From an uncultured Shewanella sp. (lineage in GTDB: Bacteria; Pseudomonadota; Gammaproteobacteria; Enterobacterales; Shewanellaceae): DNA of 64,000 nucleotides. Below the pieces are notes generated by a model. It was not told the DNA's origin. It worked only from the letters and a program-made list of their open reading frames with translations, and did not search any database. The DNA is taken from the NCBI RefSeq assembly GCF_947491715.1, contig NZ_CANLKR010000027.1, positions 1 through 64,000 on the forward strand, written 5' to 3'. This document shows, in pieces, positions 1 through 8,944 of this stretch; position 1 is the first letter of the stretch, and each line of letters begins with the position of its first letter. The position numbers and the translations under genes were made by a program.

Positions 1-75
1 GCCCTCAACTCAATGCCTTGCCTAAACGCGTTTTAATTCCAGCTGAATCCTGCATCTTCAAGTGGTTTGGGTATA
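1..75. repeat. Partial copy of a MITE-like intergenic repeat, cut by the window edge
   Basis: The right end reads GCATCTTCAAGT then a TATACCC-type terminus (52-75). Inward it continues with sequence matching the left end of the element at 2493-2755 (the AGCTGGAATTAAAA segment), in the opposite orientation. Only about 75 bases are inside the window. It is non-coding and lies downstream of the DUF2750 gene. Confidence 0.7.
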
Positions 76-101
76 GTGTTTATAGGGTGTGGCTTACTGG
101 G

Positions 102-461
102 TTATTCGGCTTCAATTTTGACTAAGGCTGTCGCTAATTCAATGGGATCGATTTCAAGACAGGTTTGATTTTCAATCCAGTTAACACCAATTAACACTCC
201 ATCGTCATTCAGATCACTTATCCATTCTTCTAATAAACTTTCTACACTAATTGATACTGCTTGATAATCGGCCCACTCTTCGGTGCAATGACTTTTGGCT
301 TGGGTTTCGTTAGACCATAATGGCATCACGTCAGTATTTTCAAATTCAGCAGAATCACAGACAACCCAGCCTTCTTTGGCTTCATCTTGTAAACCCCAAA
401 CCCGCTGTTGTTCTTTAACATTGTTAATAAAAGTGTCCAATATAGGATCGCTGTTAGTCAT
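102..461 (-). CDS. DUF2750 family protein
   Basis: A 119-residue acidic cytoplasmic protein with no signal peptide or membrane segment. The central W-(S/A)-x-E-(T/E)-Q-A-x-x-(H/C) stretch followed by an acidic 'ISVESLLEEW' helix and a C-terminal 'IDPIELA' region is typical of the DUF2750 family, whose function is unknown. The start at 461 was chosen over the upstream ATG at 518 because AGAGAAG sits 5-11 bases before it and because the upstream extension looks non-coding. It stands alone, divergent from the lytic transglycosylase. The family assignment is from memory of the pattern and is moderately secure. Confidence 0.75.
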   Translation of the reverse strand: MTNSDPILDTFINNVKEQQRVWGLQDEAKEGWVVCDSAEFENTDVMPLWSNETQAKSHCTEEWADYQAVSISVESLLEEWISDLNDDGVLIGVNWIENQTCLEIDPIELATALVKIEAE

Positions 462-718
462 AGTGCTTCTCTTGGCTGGATGAGAGGTTAGTGTGCAGTC
501 GCCGTGCTTGTTAATCAAGTTTTAATGCTTAAAAAATGAGGAAAAAAAGGCGGATTAGGAATAATGTATTAAAAATGAGAACTAAAGGCTTAAATTATGG
601 TCAATTTGATTAAATATGCCGATTTTTCACAGGTTCTATTAGTAACCTATGGTGCTTTAGTCTAGAGTGCTAATAAGGTTTGAATCGAATATCTTATTTT
701 TTGGGAGTCTTCTGGTTT

Positions 719-1906
719 ATGAAATTTATCCCCTTAGCTTCAATGCTCATCTTTTCAACAATTTATATTCCAACCGTTTCAGCACAAGACTTTAAAACCT
801 GTGTTAAACGTTTACAAGTTACAGCCAAAGAGCAGGGTTTATCTCAAGATATTATCAATAATACCTTGGCCCATGTAAAATATGTGCCCCGCGTGGTAGA
901 GCTGGATAATCAGCAACCAGAATTTAGTCAAACTTTTGAAGGTTATTACAATAAACGAGTGACGGAAGCTCGAGTGGCGCAAGGTCGGCAGTTATTAAAA
1001 GAGAATCGAGATTTTTTAGAGCAGCTAACGAAACAATATGGTATTCCGCCGCAGTATTTATTGGCTTTTTGGGGCTTAGAGACAAATTTTGGCGGCTATA
1101 AAGGAAAAATGCCTGTATTAGACTCGTTAGCGACCTTGGCTTGTTTACCTAGGCGCAGTGAGTATTTTACCGGTGAATTAATGCAAGCATTAAAATTGAA
1201 GCAAAAATATGGTTTCAGTCAAGATGACATGGTGGGCTCTTGGGCTGGCGCCATGGGACATACACAGTTTATGCCTTCAGCTTATGCGAAATATGCTATT
1301 GATGCCGATGGAAGCGGTAAGGCGGATCTGTGGAACAGTCAAGTTGATGCTTTAACATCAGCGGCTTATTTTTTACAGCAGCTCGGTTGGCATCGAAATG
1401 AACGTTGGGGAAGGGAGGTGATCTTACCTCGTGGTTTTTCCTATCAAAATGTGGGTAAATCCCAAACGAAGTCGTTAGCACAGTGGTCACAGCTAGGGCT
1501 TCTTAATACCAACCGTACTGCGTTAAGTACACCGAATATGCAGGCCAGTTTATATCTTCCTTCCGGTCATTTGGGGCCTGCCTTTTTAGCCTATGAAAAT
1601 TTTGATGTGATCATGCGTTGGAATCGATCAACATTTTATGCCCTTGCAGTCGGTAGACTGGCAGATCGTATCAATGGTGGCGGCGTATTGACGAACTTGC
1701 CGCCGAAAATGCCCAGGTTAAGCCGTGAGAAATTGAAAGCCTTACAAACTTCTCTAAATGAAAAAGGGTTCGATGTGGGTGAGGCTGATGGCGTGCTCGG
1801 TTCACGCTCCATAAAGGGCTTACAAGAGTATCAGCAGAGTCAAGGTTTAATTGCAGACGGGTACCCGAGTCTGGCAACATTAGCCTCTTTAGGGGTATCA
1901 CGATAG
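719..1906 (+). CDS. Lytic murein transglycosylase, MltB-like, with peptidoglycan-binding domain
   Basis: Exported enzyme of 395 residues that cleaves the MurNAc-GlcNAc bond of peptidoglycan with formation of 1,6-anhydroMurNAc. It has an N-terminal hydrophobic signal ending near Ser-Ala-Gln (residue 23), the SLT/MltB catalytic domain with the acid 'GLETNFGG' (Glu at about 121) and 'GSWAGAMGHTQFMPS', and a C-terminal PG_binding_1 domain over the last ~60 residues ('LQTSLNEKGFDVGEADGVLG'). The ATG at 719 follows GGGAG and gives a clean signal peptide. A TTG at 680 would add 13 residues in front of that signal. There is no lipobox, so this is the soluble periplasmic type rather than lipoprotein MltB. 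Confidence 0.92.
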   Translation: MKFIPLASMLIFSTIYIPTVSAQDFKTCVKRLQVTAKEQGLSQDIINNTLAHVKYVPRVVELDNQQPEFSQTFEGYYNKRVTEARVAQGRQLLKENRDFLEQLTKQYGIPPQYLLAFWGLETNFGGYKGKMPVLDSLATLACLPRRSEYFTGELMQALKLKQKYGFSQDDMVGSWAGAMGHTQFMPSAYAKYAIDADGSGKADLWNSQVDALTSAAYFLQQLGWHRNERWGREVILPRGFSYQNVGKSQTKSLAQWSQLGLLNTNRTALSTPNMQASLYLPSGHLGPAFLAYENFDVIMRWNRSTFYALAVGRLADRINGGGVLTNLPPKMPRLSREKLKALQTSLNEKGFDVGEADGVLGSRSIKGLQEYQQSQGLIADGYPSLATLASLGVSR

Positions 1907-1991
1907 TTTTCAGAGGGGAAAAGAGAAAAGATCTAGAGCCTAAGGCCTGCATTTGGTAAGCTGCCGCCATCAATAAGCGTTAAGGATAGTT

Positions 1992-2474
1992 ATGAGTATT
2001 AATGATGACATGGTCGTGCAGTTTAATTATACATTGCGTGATGAAAAAGGTGATGTATTAGAGACAAATGAAGGGCATGATCCCATCGCGTATTTACACG
2101 GTCATGATAATATGATGCCGGGCGTGGAAAAATCGATTGCGGGTAAAGAAGTGGGCGAAAAATTCACCGTCACTTTACCTGCTGCTGAAACCTATGGCGA
2201 GCGTAATGAAGGGGCTGAACAACGTGTGTCAGTGAAACACTTACAAGGGGCTAAAGTGTGGAAACCTGGTATGAGAGCACTGATTAATACCGATCAGGGT
2301 CAGCGCCAAGTGACTATTGTTAAAGTAGGTAAGTTTATGGCCACAGTGGATGTTAATCATCCATTGGCGGGTCGCGAATTGACTTTTGATATTGAGCTAC
2401 TTGATGCGCGTGAAGCCACAGCAGAAGAAATCGCTCACGGCCATGCACATGGTAAGGGCGGTCATCAGCATTAA
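1992..2474 (+). CDS. slyD: SlyD-like FKBP-type peptidyl-prolyl cis-trans isomerase
   Basis: Cytoplasmic prolyl isomerase and chaperone of 160 residues. It begins with the FKBP half-domain ('VVQFNYTLRDEKGDVLETN'), carries 'YLHGHDNMMPGVEKSIAGKE' at the start of the insert-in-flap region, then 'AETYGERNE' and 'VDVNHPLAGRELTFDIELLDAREAT', all as in SlyD. The tail is short but His-rich (HGHAHGKGGHQH), consistent with a reduced metal-binding tail. The length is near the 140-200 range of the family. RBS AAGGA lies 6 bases before the ATG. Shewanella genomes may hold more than one SlyD/FkpB paralogue, so the symbol is given with some reserve. Confidence 0.88.
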   Translation: MSINDDMVVQFNYTLRDEKGDVLETNEGHDPIAYLHGHDNMMPGVEKSIAGKEVGEKFTVTLPAAETYGERNEGAEQRVSVKHLQGAKVWKPGMRALINTDQGQRQVTIVKVGKFMATVDVNHPLAGRELTFDIELLDAREATAEEIAHGHAHGKGGHQH

Positions 2475-2492
2475 TCGCACTTTGATACTTTT

Positions 2493-2755
2493 TACCCGTG
2501 ATACTTGAAGATGCGGGATTCAGCTGGAATTAAAAGCCTTTTAGGTAAGACTTTGAACAACGAGCCTAGTCATTCTAAGCTGATGTTCAATAACGCAGCA
2601 TAAAAGGCTTTTAAACCAGCCCGTTGGGAGTCTGTAAAAGCACCGACTTCTGCGTTATATCAACGCAGAAGGCAATAAGCACTCTTGCAATAATACGCCT
2701 TGAATTAGGCTCTTTTACAGGCTCTGAAAACATGCATCTTCAAGTCTCACGGGTA
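2493..2755. repeat. MITE-like element with ~22-bp terminal inverted repeats
   Basis: The left end (2493-2514) reads TACCCGTGATACTTGAAGATGC. The right end (2734-2755) is its inverse, GCATCTTCAAGTCTCACGGGTA read forward, with one mismatch in the middle. The 263-bp interior has no credible ORF. It contains imperfect internal inverted repeats (AAAAGCCTTTTAGG against AAAAGGCTTTTAAA, and two GCGTTAT..AACGCAGAAG segments). A second partial copy, inverted, is at 1-75. No clear target-site duplication is visible. Confidence 0.75.
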
Positions 2756-2813
2756 TAAGCCCAAGGCGTTCATTCACATGACGTTGTTGGGCTTTTTTAA
2801 TCATGAGATCACT

Positions 2814-3026
2814 ATGATTATTGATTTTTCCCAAGGTAAGATAATTGTGACGCCTGATGAGGTGCAGATCCGTTTGGACCAAGCCACTCTTTATGGTATG
2901 GCGGAAGATATTAAATTTAAAATGGATGTGCAGATCATGTATGCGGATGCTGGTGCGGTGCGTTGGAGCTTGAAGCTGGATTCAGCAGAGCAACTATTAC
3001 AGATAAAAGATACATTAATGATATAA
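2814..3026 (+). CDS. Small conserved protein, probably DUF3389
   Basis: A 70-residue soluble protein starting MIIDFSQGKIIVTPDEVQIR. The compact beta-rich pattern and the spacing resemble the small DUF3389 family of Vibrio and Shewanella, whose function is unknown. The ATG at 2814 is preceded by a weak GAGAT. An in-frame ATG at 2778 would add 12 hydrophobic residues and has no RBS. It ends 10 bases before the esterase gene, so the two are probably cotranscribed. The family name is a recollection and was not searched. Confidence 0.65.
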   Translation: MIIDFSQGKIIVTPDEVQIRLDQATLYGMAEDIKFKMDVQIMYADAGAVRWSLKLDSAEQLLQIKDTLMI

Positions 3027-3036
3027 GGAATTAAAG

Positions 3037-3708
3037 ATGTCAGTGATCCCATTGGAACGTATTACGATTGAGCCAAAGGGCGTCGCAAAGGCCTGTGTGA
3101 TTTGGTTACATGGTTTGGGTGATTCTGGGGCAGGCTTTGCCCCCGTTGTGCCTGCGTTAGGATTAAAGCCTGATCATTCTATTCGCTTTATTTTTCCTCA
3201 TGCCCCTGAACAAGCTGTGACGATAAATGCAGGTCATGTGATGCGCTCTTGGTATGATATTAAAGGAATGGATTTATTGGATAGAGCGGATTTACCAGGA
3301 GTATTAGCCAGTGAAGCGCGTGTTAAGGCATTAATTGAAGAACAAGAAGCCTTAGGTATTAGTGCTGATCGCATTATATTAGCGGGTTTTAGTCAAGGTG
3401 GAGTGATGAGCTTATTCACTGGGCTGCGTTATTCGAAAAAGTTGGCGGGTATCATGGGACTTTCTTGTTATTTACCCACAGGCGATAAGTTACCTAGTAA
3501 TGTCAGTGAGCAAAATCACTCTACGGCGATATTACAACACCATGGATTGCAAGATGAAGTGGTGCCTCATCAAGCCGGAGTGATGGCGAGAAATGCCTTG
3601 TTGTCTGCGGGTTACCAAACCCAATGGCAGGAGTATACTATGGGGCATAATGTCCTGCCGCAACAATTATTAGATATTGGTCGCTGGTTAACGACTCAAC
3701 TCTCTTGA
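3037..3708 (+). CDS. Carboxylesterase / acyl-protein-thioesterase-like alpha/beta hydrolase
   Basis: A 223-residue cytoplasmic serine hydrolase of the Abhydrolase_2 (phospholipase/carboxylesterase) family. The oxyanion region 'LHGLGDSGAGF', the nucleophile elbow 'AGFSQGG' (Ser119), 'GLQDEVVP' (Asp173) and 'MGHNV' (His204) give a complete triad. The length matches the ~220 residues of the family. The natural substrate cannot be read from sequence; relatives hydrolyse short acyl esters or lysophospholipids. RBS AAGGA lies 7-8 bases upstream of the ATG, and the gene follows the small DUF3389-like gene by 10 bases. Confidence 0.9.
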   Translation: MSVIPLERITIEPKGVAKACVIWLHGLGDSGAGFAPVVPALGLKPDHSIRFIFPHAPEQAVTINAGHVMRSWYDIKGMDLLDRADLPGVLASEARVKALIEEQEALGISADRIILAGFSQGGVMSLFTGLRYSKKLAGIMGLSCYLPTGDKLPSNVSEQNHSTAILQHHGLQDEVVPHQAGVMARNALLSAGYQTQWQEYTMGHNVLPQQLLDIGRWLTTQLS

Positions 3709-4067
3709 ACAAGGATCGTTATCAAAGCTGTTAATCGTGTCATTTTTCAAGTGTTCAATTTTTATTGATGAGTGTTTGAAGAATGACGCCTATTCAACGT
3801 CGATATTTGCGTTCAAGATTCAGTGTTACATTATTTTAATCTGTTACCGGTTTATGTTCTGCTTATGTATTAATTGATGTCTTATTTGTATATTTAAATT
3901 TAATGATATGCCCCTGCGTTATACATAAGTCTAATCTCTTCGTTTTATTCAATTTATCAGTGTGCTGTCTATGTTAGGATCCGCCGCCAAAATAGAAGTG
4001 ATTTTTTGATTAACTTTTTGATTAGAAATGGCACTGTTAAAATAAGAATGAAAAAGGTGAATGCAGC
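3709..4067. other. Intergenic region upstream of first nucleotidase
   Basis: This AT-rich region of 359 bases has no credible ORF or RNA gene. A GTTAGGATCC segment near 3973 and the TTGATT repeats near 4015-4025 could be promoter parts for the downstream lipoprotein gene, but no convincing -35/-10 pair was found. Confidence 0.4.
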
Positions 4068-5846
4068 ATGATAAAAAAGCTCGTTAAGGTGGCCGTGGGG
4101 ATTGGATTGGCCGTTTTTCTCTCTGCTTGTGATTGGACAGAGCAAAGTGATGCACTCATGGCAGGCGGACTAAACTTAGACCCGACTCACAAAGAAGTGA
4201 TGAGTTGTGAAGCTGCGGGCGATGATTGTATTCATTTTACGGTATTGCATACCAATGATAATCATGGGCGGTTTTGGCAAAATCAAGAAGGGGAATATGG
4301 CATGGCCGCCCGCAAATCTTTAGTCGATCGTATTCGTAAAGAAGTGAGAGCGGCTGGAGGAGAAACGCTTCTTCTGTCGGGCGGAGATATTAATACAGGG
4401 GTACCTGAGTCTGATCTGCAAGATGCCAAACCTGATTTTGTGGGGATGAACCTAATAGGTTACGATGCAATGGCGGTGGGGAATCATGAGTTTGATAACC
4501 CCTTATCCGTTTTAGACAAACAACGTGAATGGGCAAACTTTCCTATGCTTGCGGCCAATATTTATAAGGCGGATGGAACGCGTTATTTTAAGCCTTACAA
4601 AATATTTGATTTCAATGGTTTGAAAGTGGCTGTTATCGGTTTAACGACTAAAGATACCGCGAAATTAGGTAATCCTGAATTTGTTAATGTACTGACTTTT
4701 ACCGATCCTGCCATTGAAATTGCCAAAGTGATTAAAGAATTAAAAGCGAAAAATGCAGCAGATGTTATTTTTGCCACAACCCATATGGGCCACTTTGCAG
4801 ACGGGCATTTTGGCAGTAATGCACCGGGTGATGTGATGATGGCACGTTCATTGGAACCGGGGTTGTTGCAAGCGGTCTTCGGTGGACACTCGCAAAATCC
4901 TGTGTGCATGGAGCCTAACAGCAACAATTATGCTCAGTTTCAACCTGGTGATGATTGTGTACCCGATAGGCAAAATGGTGCCTATATCATGCAAGCTCAT
5001 GAATGGGGAAAATATGTGGGTCGCGCTGATTTTGAATATTATTCAGGGAAGCTGCATCTTCTGAATTACCAACTTATCCCTGTTAATTTAGTCAAACCTA
5101 AACGGGATAATAAAGGTAAGCTTGTTTTTGACTCTCAAGGTAAAGCGGTGAAAACTTGGATCCAATCTTATATTCAACCAGACAGTAAAGTGCTTGCAGC
5201 GTTAGAGCCATATCAAATGCAAGGGCAAGAAGAGTTGGATCAAGTGGTTGCTAAAACCGATGGTGTTTTTGATGGCGCACGGGATCATGTGCGTTTCATG
5301 CAAACTAACTTGGGTCAATTAATTGCTAAGGTACAAAGCCAGAAAGTCGGTGCTGATTTTGGGATCATGAATTCTGGTGGGGTACGGGACTCACTGCCTG
5401 CGGGAAAAATCAGCTATCGCGATGTCTTGATGGTGCAGCCTTTTGGTAATTTATTCAGTTTAGCCACCATGACAGGAACACAATTACGTCACTATTTAGG
5501 TGATGTTGCAGCCATGCAACGTGATTCAGGTGGTTATGCGCAGATCACGAATGTCAAAATGTCGGTAGACTGCGTGGCAAAAACCGTCAATATCAGCAAA
5601 ATTAATGGTCGGAACTTTAAAGAAACGGACAAATACACTTTTAGTATCCCCAGTTACAGTGCAGCGGGTGGAGATGGTTACCCTATCATTGATGCAGTAG
5701 CGACAGGGCATGTGGATGCTGATGTGTTGTTTCAATTTTTCAAAGATACAAAAAATGTGTCGATTGCAGATTATACACCTGCAGGCGATATCATATATGA
5801 AAATTCCGATAGTCCGTTAGGTTGCCAAGTGTCAATGCCACTTTAG
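4068..5846 (+). CDS. Lipoprotein 5'-nucleotidase / metallophosphatase (UshA/NadN family)
   Basis: A 592-residue predicted lipoprotein that probably hydrolyses extracellular nucleotides or NAD in the periplasm or at the outer membrane. The lipobox is LSAC with Cys21. The N-terminal calcineurin-like metallophosphatase domain has 'LHTNDNHGRF', 'SGGDINTG', 'GNHEFD', 'ATTHMGH' and 'GGHSQ' (two-metal ligands). The C-terminal 5'-nucleotidase domain has 'NSGGVRDSLPAGKISYRDVLMVQPFGN' split around residue 440 and 'YSAAGGDGYP' for nucleoside binding. RBS AAGGTGA precedes the ATG. It is followed 587 bases later by a paralogue in the same orientation. The exact substrate (5'-NMP, UDP-sugar or NAD) cannot be told. 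Confidence 0.9.
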   Translation: MIKKLVKVAVGIGLAVFLSACDWTEQSDALMAGGLNLDPTHKEVMSCEAAGDDCIHFTVLHTNDNHGRFWQNQEGEYGMAARKSLVDRIRKEVRAAGGETLLLSGGDINTGVPESDLQDAKPDFVGMNLIGYDAMAVGNHEFDNPLSVLDKQREWANFPMLAANIYKADGTRYFKPYKIFDFNGLKVAVIGLTTKDTAKLGNPEFVNVLTFTDPAIEIAKVIKELKAKNAADVIFATTHMGHFADGHFGSNAPGDVMMARSLEPGLLQAVFGGHSQNPVCMEPNSNNYAQFQPGDDCVPDRQNGAYIMQAHEWGKYVGRADFEYYSGKLHLLNYQLIPVNLVKPKRDNKGKLVFDSQGKAVKTWIQSYIQPDSKVLAALEPYQMQGQEELDQVVAKTDGVFDGARDHVRFMQTNLGQLIAKVQSQKVGADFGIMNSGGVRDSLPAGKISYRDVLMVQPFGNLFSLATMTGTQLRHYLGDVAAMQRDSGGYAQITNVKMSVDCVAKTVNISKINGRNFKETDKYTFSIPSYSAAGGDGYPIIDAVATGHVDADVLFQFFKDTKNVSIADYTPAGDIIYENSDSPLGCQVSMPL

Positions 5847-6433
5847 CGAATAGAGGCGATACCCACCTTCTTTTTTGCGAATGAGAAAAAGTAAAAAGTC
5901 AGGCTTTTTATTTTTTCTTATTCTCTGTGATCTCTTACTTCTCTTCTATTTTCTATCAGCTTTGATGCTTGAAACTGCCATAAGCAATTTCATTAACAAT
6001 AAATAGAACCCTCTATCATCTATTTCTGCTGTGTGTTTTTTATACGCGAGGTGCTTATTGTTATTAAAAATAGAGCGCTCTTTACAATTGTTATTTTTAT
6101 TTGTCATAAGAAGTAAATTCTACTTTAGTTTATTCGTTGTTCTTAATTTAGTGTTTATTGGCTTTTGGTGTTTATTTGCTTTAATTCAATAGATTAGTGT
6201 GTTTTTTTACGGATGCTCCATCAGGTTTCATGTGAAATTAATAATCATTGTTTTTATTTATGTTTATTTTTATCGTTTAAAAAATAACTTGTAAAACAAA
6301 TAAATTACAAATTGTCATATTTTTGACACATATTGAGTTTATTTTTTGCTAGAATGGACGCCAGCGAAATAAGAATGATGATGCGTTATCGCTAAATTAT
6401 AAAAATGACAAATAAAAATAATAGGTTGATATA
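5847..6433. other. Long AT-rich intergenic region between the nucleotidases
   Basis: This 587-base region has no credible ORF. Near its start (5892-5910) is a weak hairpin, TAAAAAG-TCAGG-CTTTTTA followed by a T-rich run, which may terminate the upstream gene. Near its end it carries a dyad and a -10-like TAGAAT, listed separately. Confidence 0.45.
6312..6355 (+). promoter_or_regulatory. Candidate operator and promoter of the second nucleotidase
   Basis: TTGTCATATTTTTGACACAT (6312-6331) contains the dyad TGTCA-N6-TGACA and also resembles a Pho box (two CTGTCA-type repeats 11 bases apart). TAGAAT at 6350-6355 is a plausible -10. The spacing from the second repeat to the -10 is about 20 bases, longer than in a classical Pho promoter, so PhoB control is only a possibility suited to a phosphate-scavenging enzyme. 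Confidence 0.35.
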
Positions 6434-8356
6434 ATGAATAAAAAATTACTTAAGGGATTGGTGGCTACAGCTGTATTAACCGCACTTGCTGGTTGTGGTA
6501 GCGACGATGATAACAACAATAACACGGAATCAGGTAGCAATACGTTTAATCTTGCCATTGCTCATATAAACGATACTCACTCTAATTTCGATGCGACTTC
6601 ACTTGATTTTACTGCGCAAGTTGAAGAGGCTGATTTTGATGTAAGAACATCGGTTGGAGGATACCCACGTATTGCTAAAAAGCTAAAAGAAGCCCGTGAA
6701 GCGGCAGAGGAGAAAGGATTGCCATTTTTAGCTTTACATGGTGGTGATGCGTTTCAAGGCTCACTTTATTTTAGTGTCCTAAAAGGTGAGGGTAATGCTA
6801 AGTTATTGAGTGAAATGGGGTTAGATGCTGCAGCCTTAGGTAATCATGAATTTGATTTAGGTAATGAGGCGCTAATCGAATTTGCTAATAATATTAATTA
6901 TCCAATTTTGGCTGCGAATTTAGACATGAGTGCCGATGCTAGTATGAGTGGTGTTGACAATATCTTGCCTTATACAATAAAAGAATTAAATGGTGAGCGT
7001 GTTGGTATATTTGGTTTAGTACTCGAAGACATGCCTTCGATTACTTCTCCAGGTGAGGATCTTATTTTCAATGGTGAAGTGGAAACGGCCCAAGCCACAG
7101 TGGATACGTTAGTTGCTGAGGGCGTTGATAAAATTATCATGGTGAGCCACATTGGTCTTGATCGCGATATTCGTATTGCAGAAAATGTTAATGGTGTTGA
7201 TGTGATTGTGGGTGGTCATTCTCACACACGTTTAGGTGATTTTACCAATCTTGGACTAGGTCATGGTTCAGCGTCAGCAAGTTACGCGCAAATATTTACT
7301 AACCCTGACGGTAAAGGGAAAACGTGTATTGTACAAGCGGGCGAGAAAGCTGAAGCTGTAGGTGGTCTTGAAGTGAGTTTCACCGAAGGTGCCGTGACGG
7401 AATGTGCGGGGACCAATGTACTCTTGATTGATAATGACTTCCAACATAAATACGATGGTGAGACACGCGTTGCATTAGAAAGTGATGATCAAACAGCGGT
7501 AGAAGCGTTTGTCAATGCGCAAAGCAATATTGCCTTTGCTGAAGAAGATGAAGACGTTCGGCGTGTTATCGATACCGAATATAAACCTTTGCTAGAAAAA
7601 TTTGAATCAACTGTTGTGGGCAACGTTTCTGATGTGAATGATCCAACTAATACTGCGCAGTTAGATCATGTCCGTATTCCAGGTGTTGCACGCGGCGGTG
7701 CGTCTTTAGCGGGTACAGGTTCTGAGGCGGGCGCTCATGTTGCCACCTCTATGGTGTGGAAATTAAATGAGCAAGGTTATGGCGTGGATATGGCCATTAC
7801 CAACAATGGTGGTGTAAGAGATCATATTGTTGCGGGGCCTGATGGCTTAACCGCAGGTTATGTTGTCGGTTCTTTACTGTATTTTAATAATGAACTAGCC
7901 ATCGTTGAATTAACGGGTAGCGATATTAGTTCGCTTCTTGAATATACCATTAATTATGGTATATCGACGTCATCAGGTGCGTTCCCAACATTTGCTAACC
8001 TTGAATTTACCTTTAATGGCTTGGCGATTGAGGGTGAGCAAATTGAGGGCTTGAATGTTTGTCCTGGTGGCGTAGATGCCGGAAATTGTGCTGCTATTGA
8101 AGATGATAAGGTATATAAAGTGACAACCAATGCCTATATTGCTGGCGGTAAAGATGGTTATGATATGTTAGCGACGCATAATCAGTCAGATTTAGTGTTG
8201 ACAGGCTTTGTTGATAACGAAGTCATGATTGAATATGTGGAAATGTTAGCGGCATCAGGTAAGGCATTGGAAGAAATATCGACGGGGCTGACGTTTATTG
8301 CGCCGGCTGATTTAGTGATAGATAATCCGCTTAACAAGCCAGAAGATAACCAGTAA
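6434..8356 (+). CDS. Second lipoprotein 5'-nucleotidase (NadN/UshA family)
   Basis: A 640-residue predicted lipoprotein (lipobox LAGC, Cys21, followed by an Asp/Asn-rich linker). The metallophosphatase domain shows 'AHINDTHSNF', 'LHGGDAFQGS', 'GNHEFDLG', 'VSHIGLDRD' and 'GGHSHTRLG'. The C-terminal nucleotide-binding domain shows 'TNNGGVRDHI' and 'AGGKDGYD'. This set is closer to NadN-type NAD 5'-nucleotidases than the paralogue at 4068, though substrate choice is an inference. A strong hairpin terminator follows within 60 bases. Confidence 0.9.
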   Translation: MNKKLLKGLVATAVLTALAGCGSDDDNNNNTESGSNTFNLAIAHINDTHSNFDATSLDFTAQVEEADFDVRTSVGGYPRIAKKLKEAREAAEEKGLPFLALHGGDAFQGSLYFSVLKGEGNAKLLSEMGLDAAALGNHEFDLGNEALIEFANNINYPILAANLDMSADASMSGVDNILPYTIKELNGERVGIFGLVLEDMPSITSPGEDLIFNGEVETAQATVDTLVAEGVDKIIMVSHIGLDRDIRIAENVNGVDVIVGGHSHTRLGDFTNLGLGHGSASASYAQIFTNPDGKGKTCIVQAGEKAEAVGGLEVSFTEGAVTECAGTNVLLIDNDFQHKYDGETRVALESDDQTAVEAFVNAQSNIAFAEEDEDVRRVIDTEYKPLLEKFESTVVGNVSDVNDPTNTAQLDHVRIPGVARGGASLAGTGSEAGAHVATSMVWKLNEQGYGVDMAITNNGGVRDHIVAGPDGLTAGYVVGSLLYFNNELAIVELTGSDISSLLEYTINYGISTSSGAFPTFANLEFTFNGLAIEGEQIEGLNVCPGGVDAGNCAAIEDDKVYKVTTNAYIAGGKDGYDMLATHNQSDLVLTGFVDNEVMIEYVEMLAASGKALEEISTGLTFIAPADLVIDNPLNKPEDNQ

Positions 8357-8380
8357 AAGATAATCAATTGATATAGATAT

Positions 8381-8413
8381 AAAAAACCGGTAATGACTGA
8401 TTACCGGTTTTTT
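8381..8413. terminator. Bidirectional rho-independent terminator
   Basis: AAAAAACCGGTAA and TTACCGGTTTTTT form a 13-bp perfect stem with a 7-base loop and T-runs on both strands. It lies between the convergent nucleotidase gene (+) and ilvH (-), so it can serve both. Confidence 0.9.
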
Positions 8414-8449
8414 ATATTAGAAGAGTGAAAACTTTCTAAGTAATGAAGC

Positions 8450-8944
8450 TTATAACTTCATGGCTTTTTCACCGCGAGATAAGCCAACCACACCTGAACG
8501 TGAAATTTCAACCACTTTGGTAAACTCAGATAAAGCGGCAATGCACGCATCGAGCTTTTCTGTGGTGCCTATGGTTTGTACTGTGTACAAGTTTGCCGTG
8601 ACATCCACAATTTGCCCGCGGAAAATATCGGCGGTGCGCCTGACTTCCTCGCGGCTATCGCCTTGGGCTTTCACTTTGATGAGCGCTAGTTCGCGTTCAA
8701 CATGGGGACTCTCACTGATATTTAATACTTTTATGACATCAATCAGTTTGTGCAGTTGCTTTTCGATTTGCTCTAAAATGGCCTCATCGGCCTTCACAGT
8801 AATGGTGAGGCGAGAAAGGGTGTCATCATCGGTTGGAGCCACCGTTAAGGTTTCAATGTTATATCCCCGTTGTGAGAATAGCCCGACGACACGAGATAAA
8901 GCGCCTGATTGGTTTTCAAGTAAAATAGATATGATACGACGCAT
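8450..8944 (-). CDS. ilvH: Acetolactate synthase small (regulatory) subunit
   Basis: The 164-residue regulatory subunit of acetohydroxyacid synthase III confers valine feedback inhibition and activates IlvI. It starts MRRIISILLENQSGALSRVV, the ACT domain with the Asn/Gly effector-site region. 'GLFSQRGYNIETLTVAP' and the C-terminal 'TVEISRSGVVGLSRGE'-type ending are typical of IlvH. The ATG at 8944 overlaps the ilvI stop codon by one base (TAATG), so translation is coupled. A start 9 codons upstream would lie inside ilvI and is unlikely. Confidence 0.95.
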   Translation of the reverse strand: MRRIISILLENQSGALSRVVGLFSQRGYNIETLTVAPTDDDTLSRLTITVKADEAILEQIEKQLHKLIDVIKVLNISESPHVERELALIKVKAQGDSREEVRRTADIFRGQIVDVTANLYTVQTIGTTEKLDACIAALSEFTKVVEISRSGVVGLSRGEKAMKL

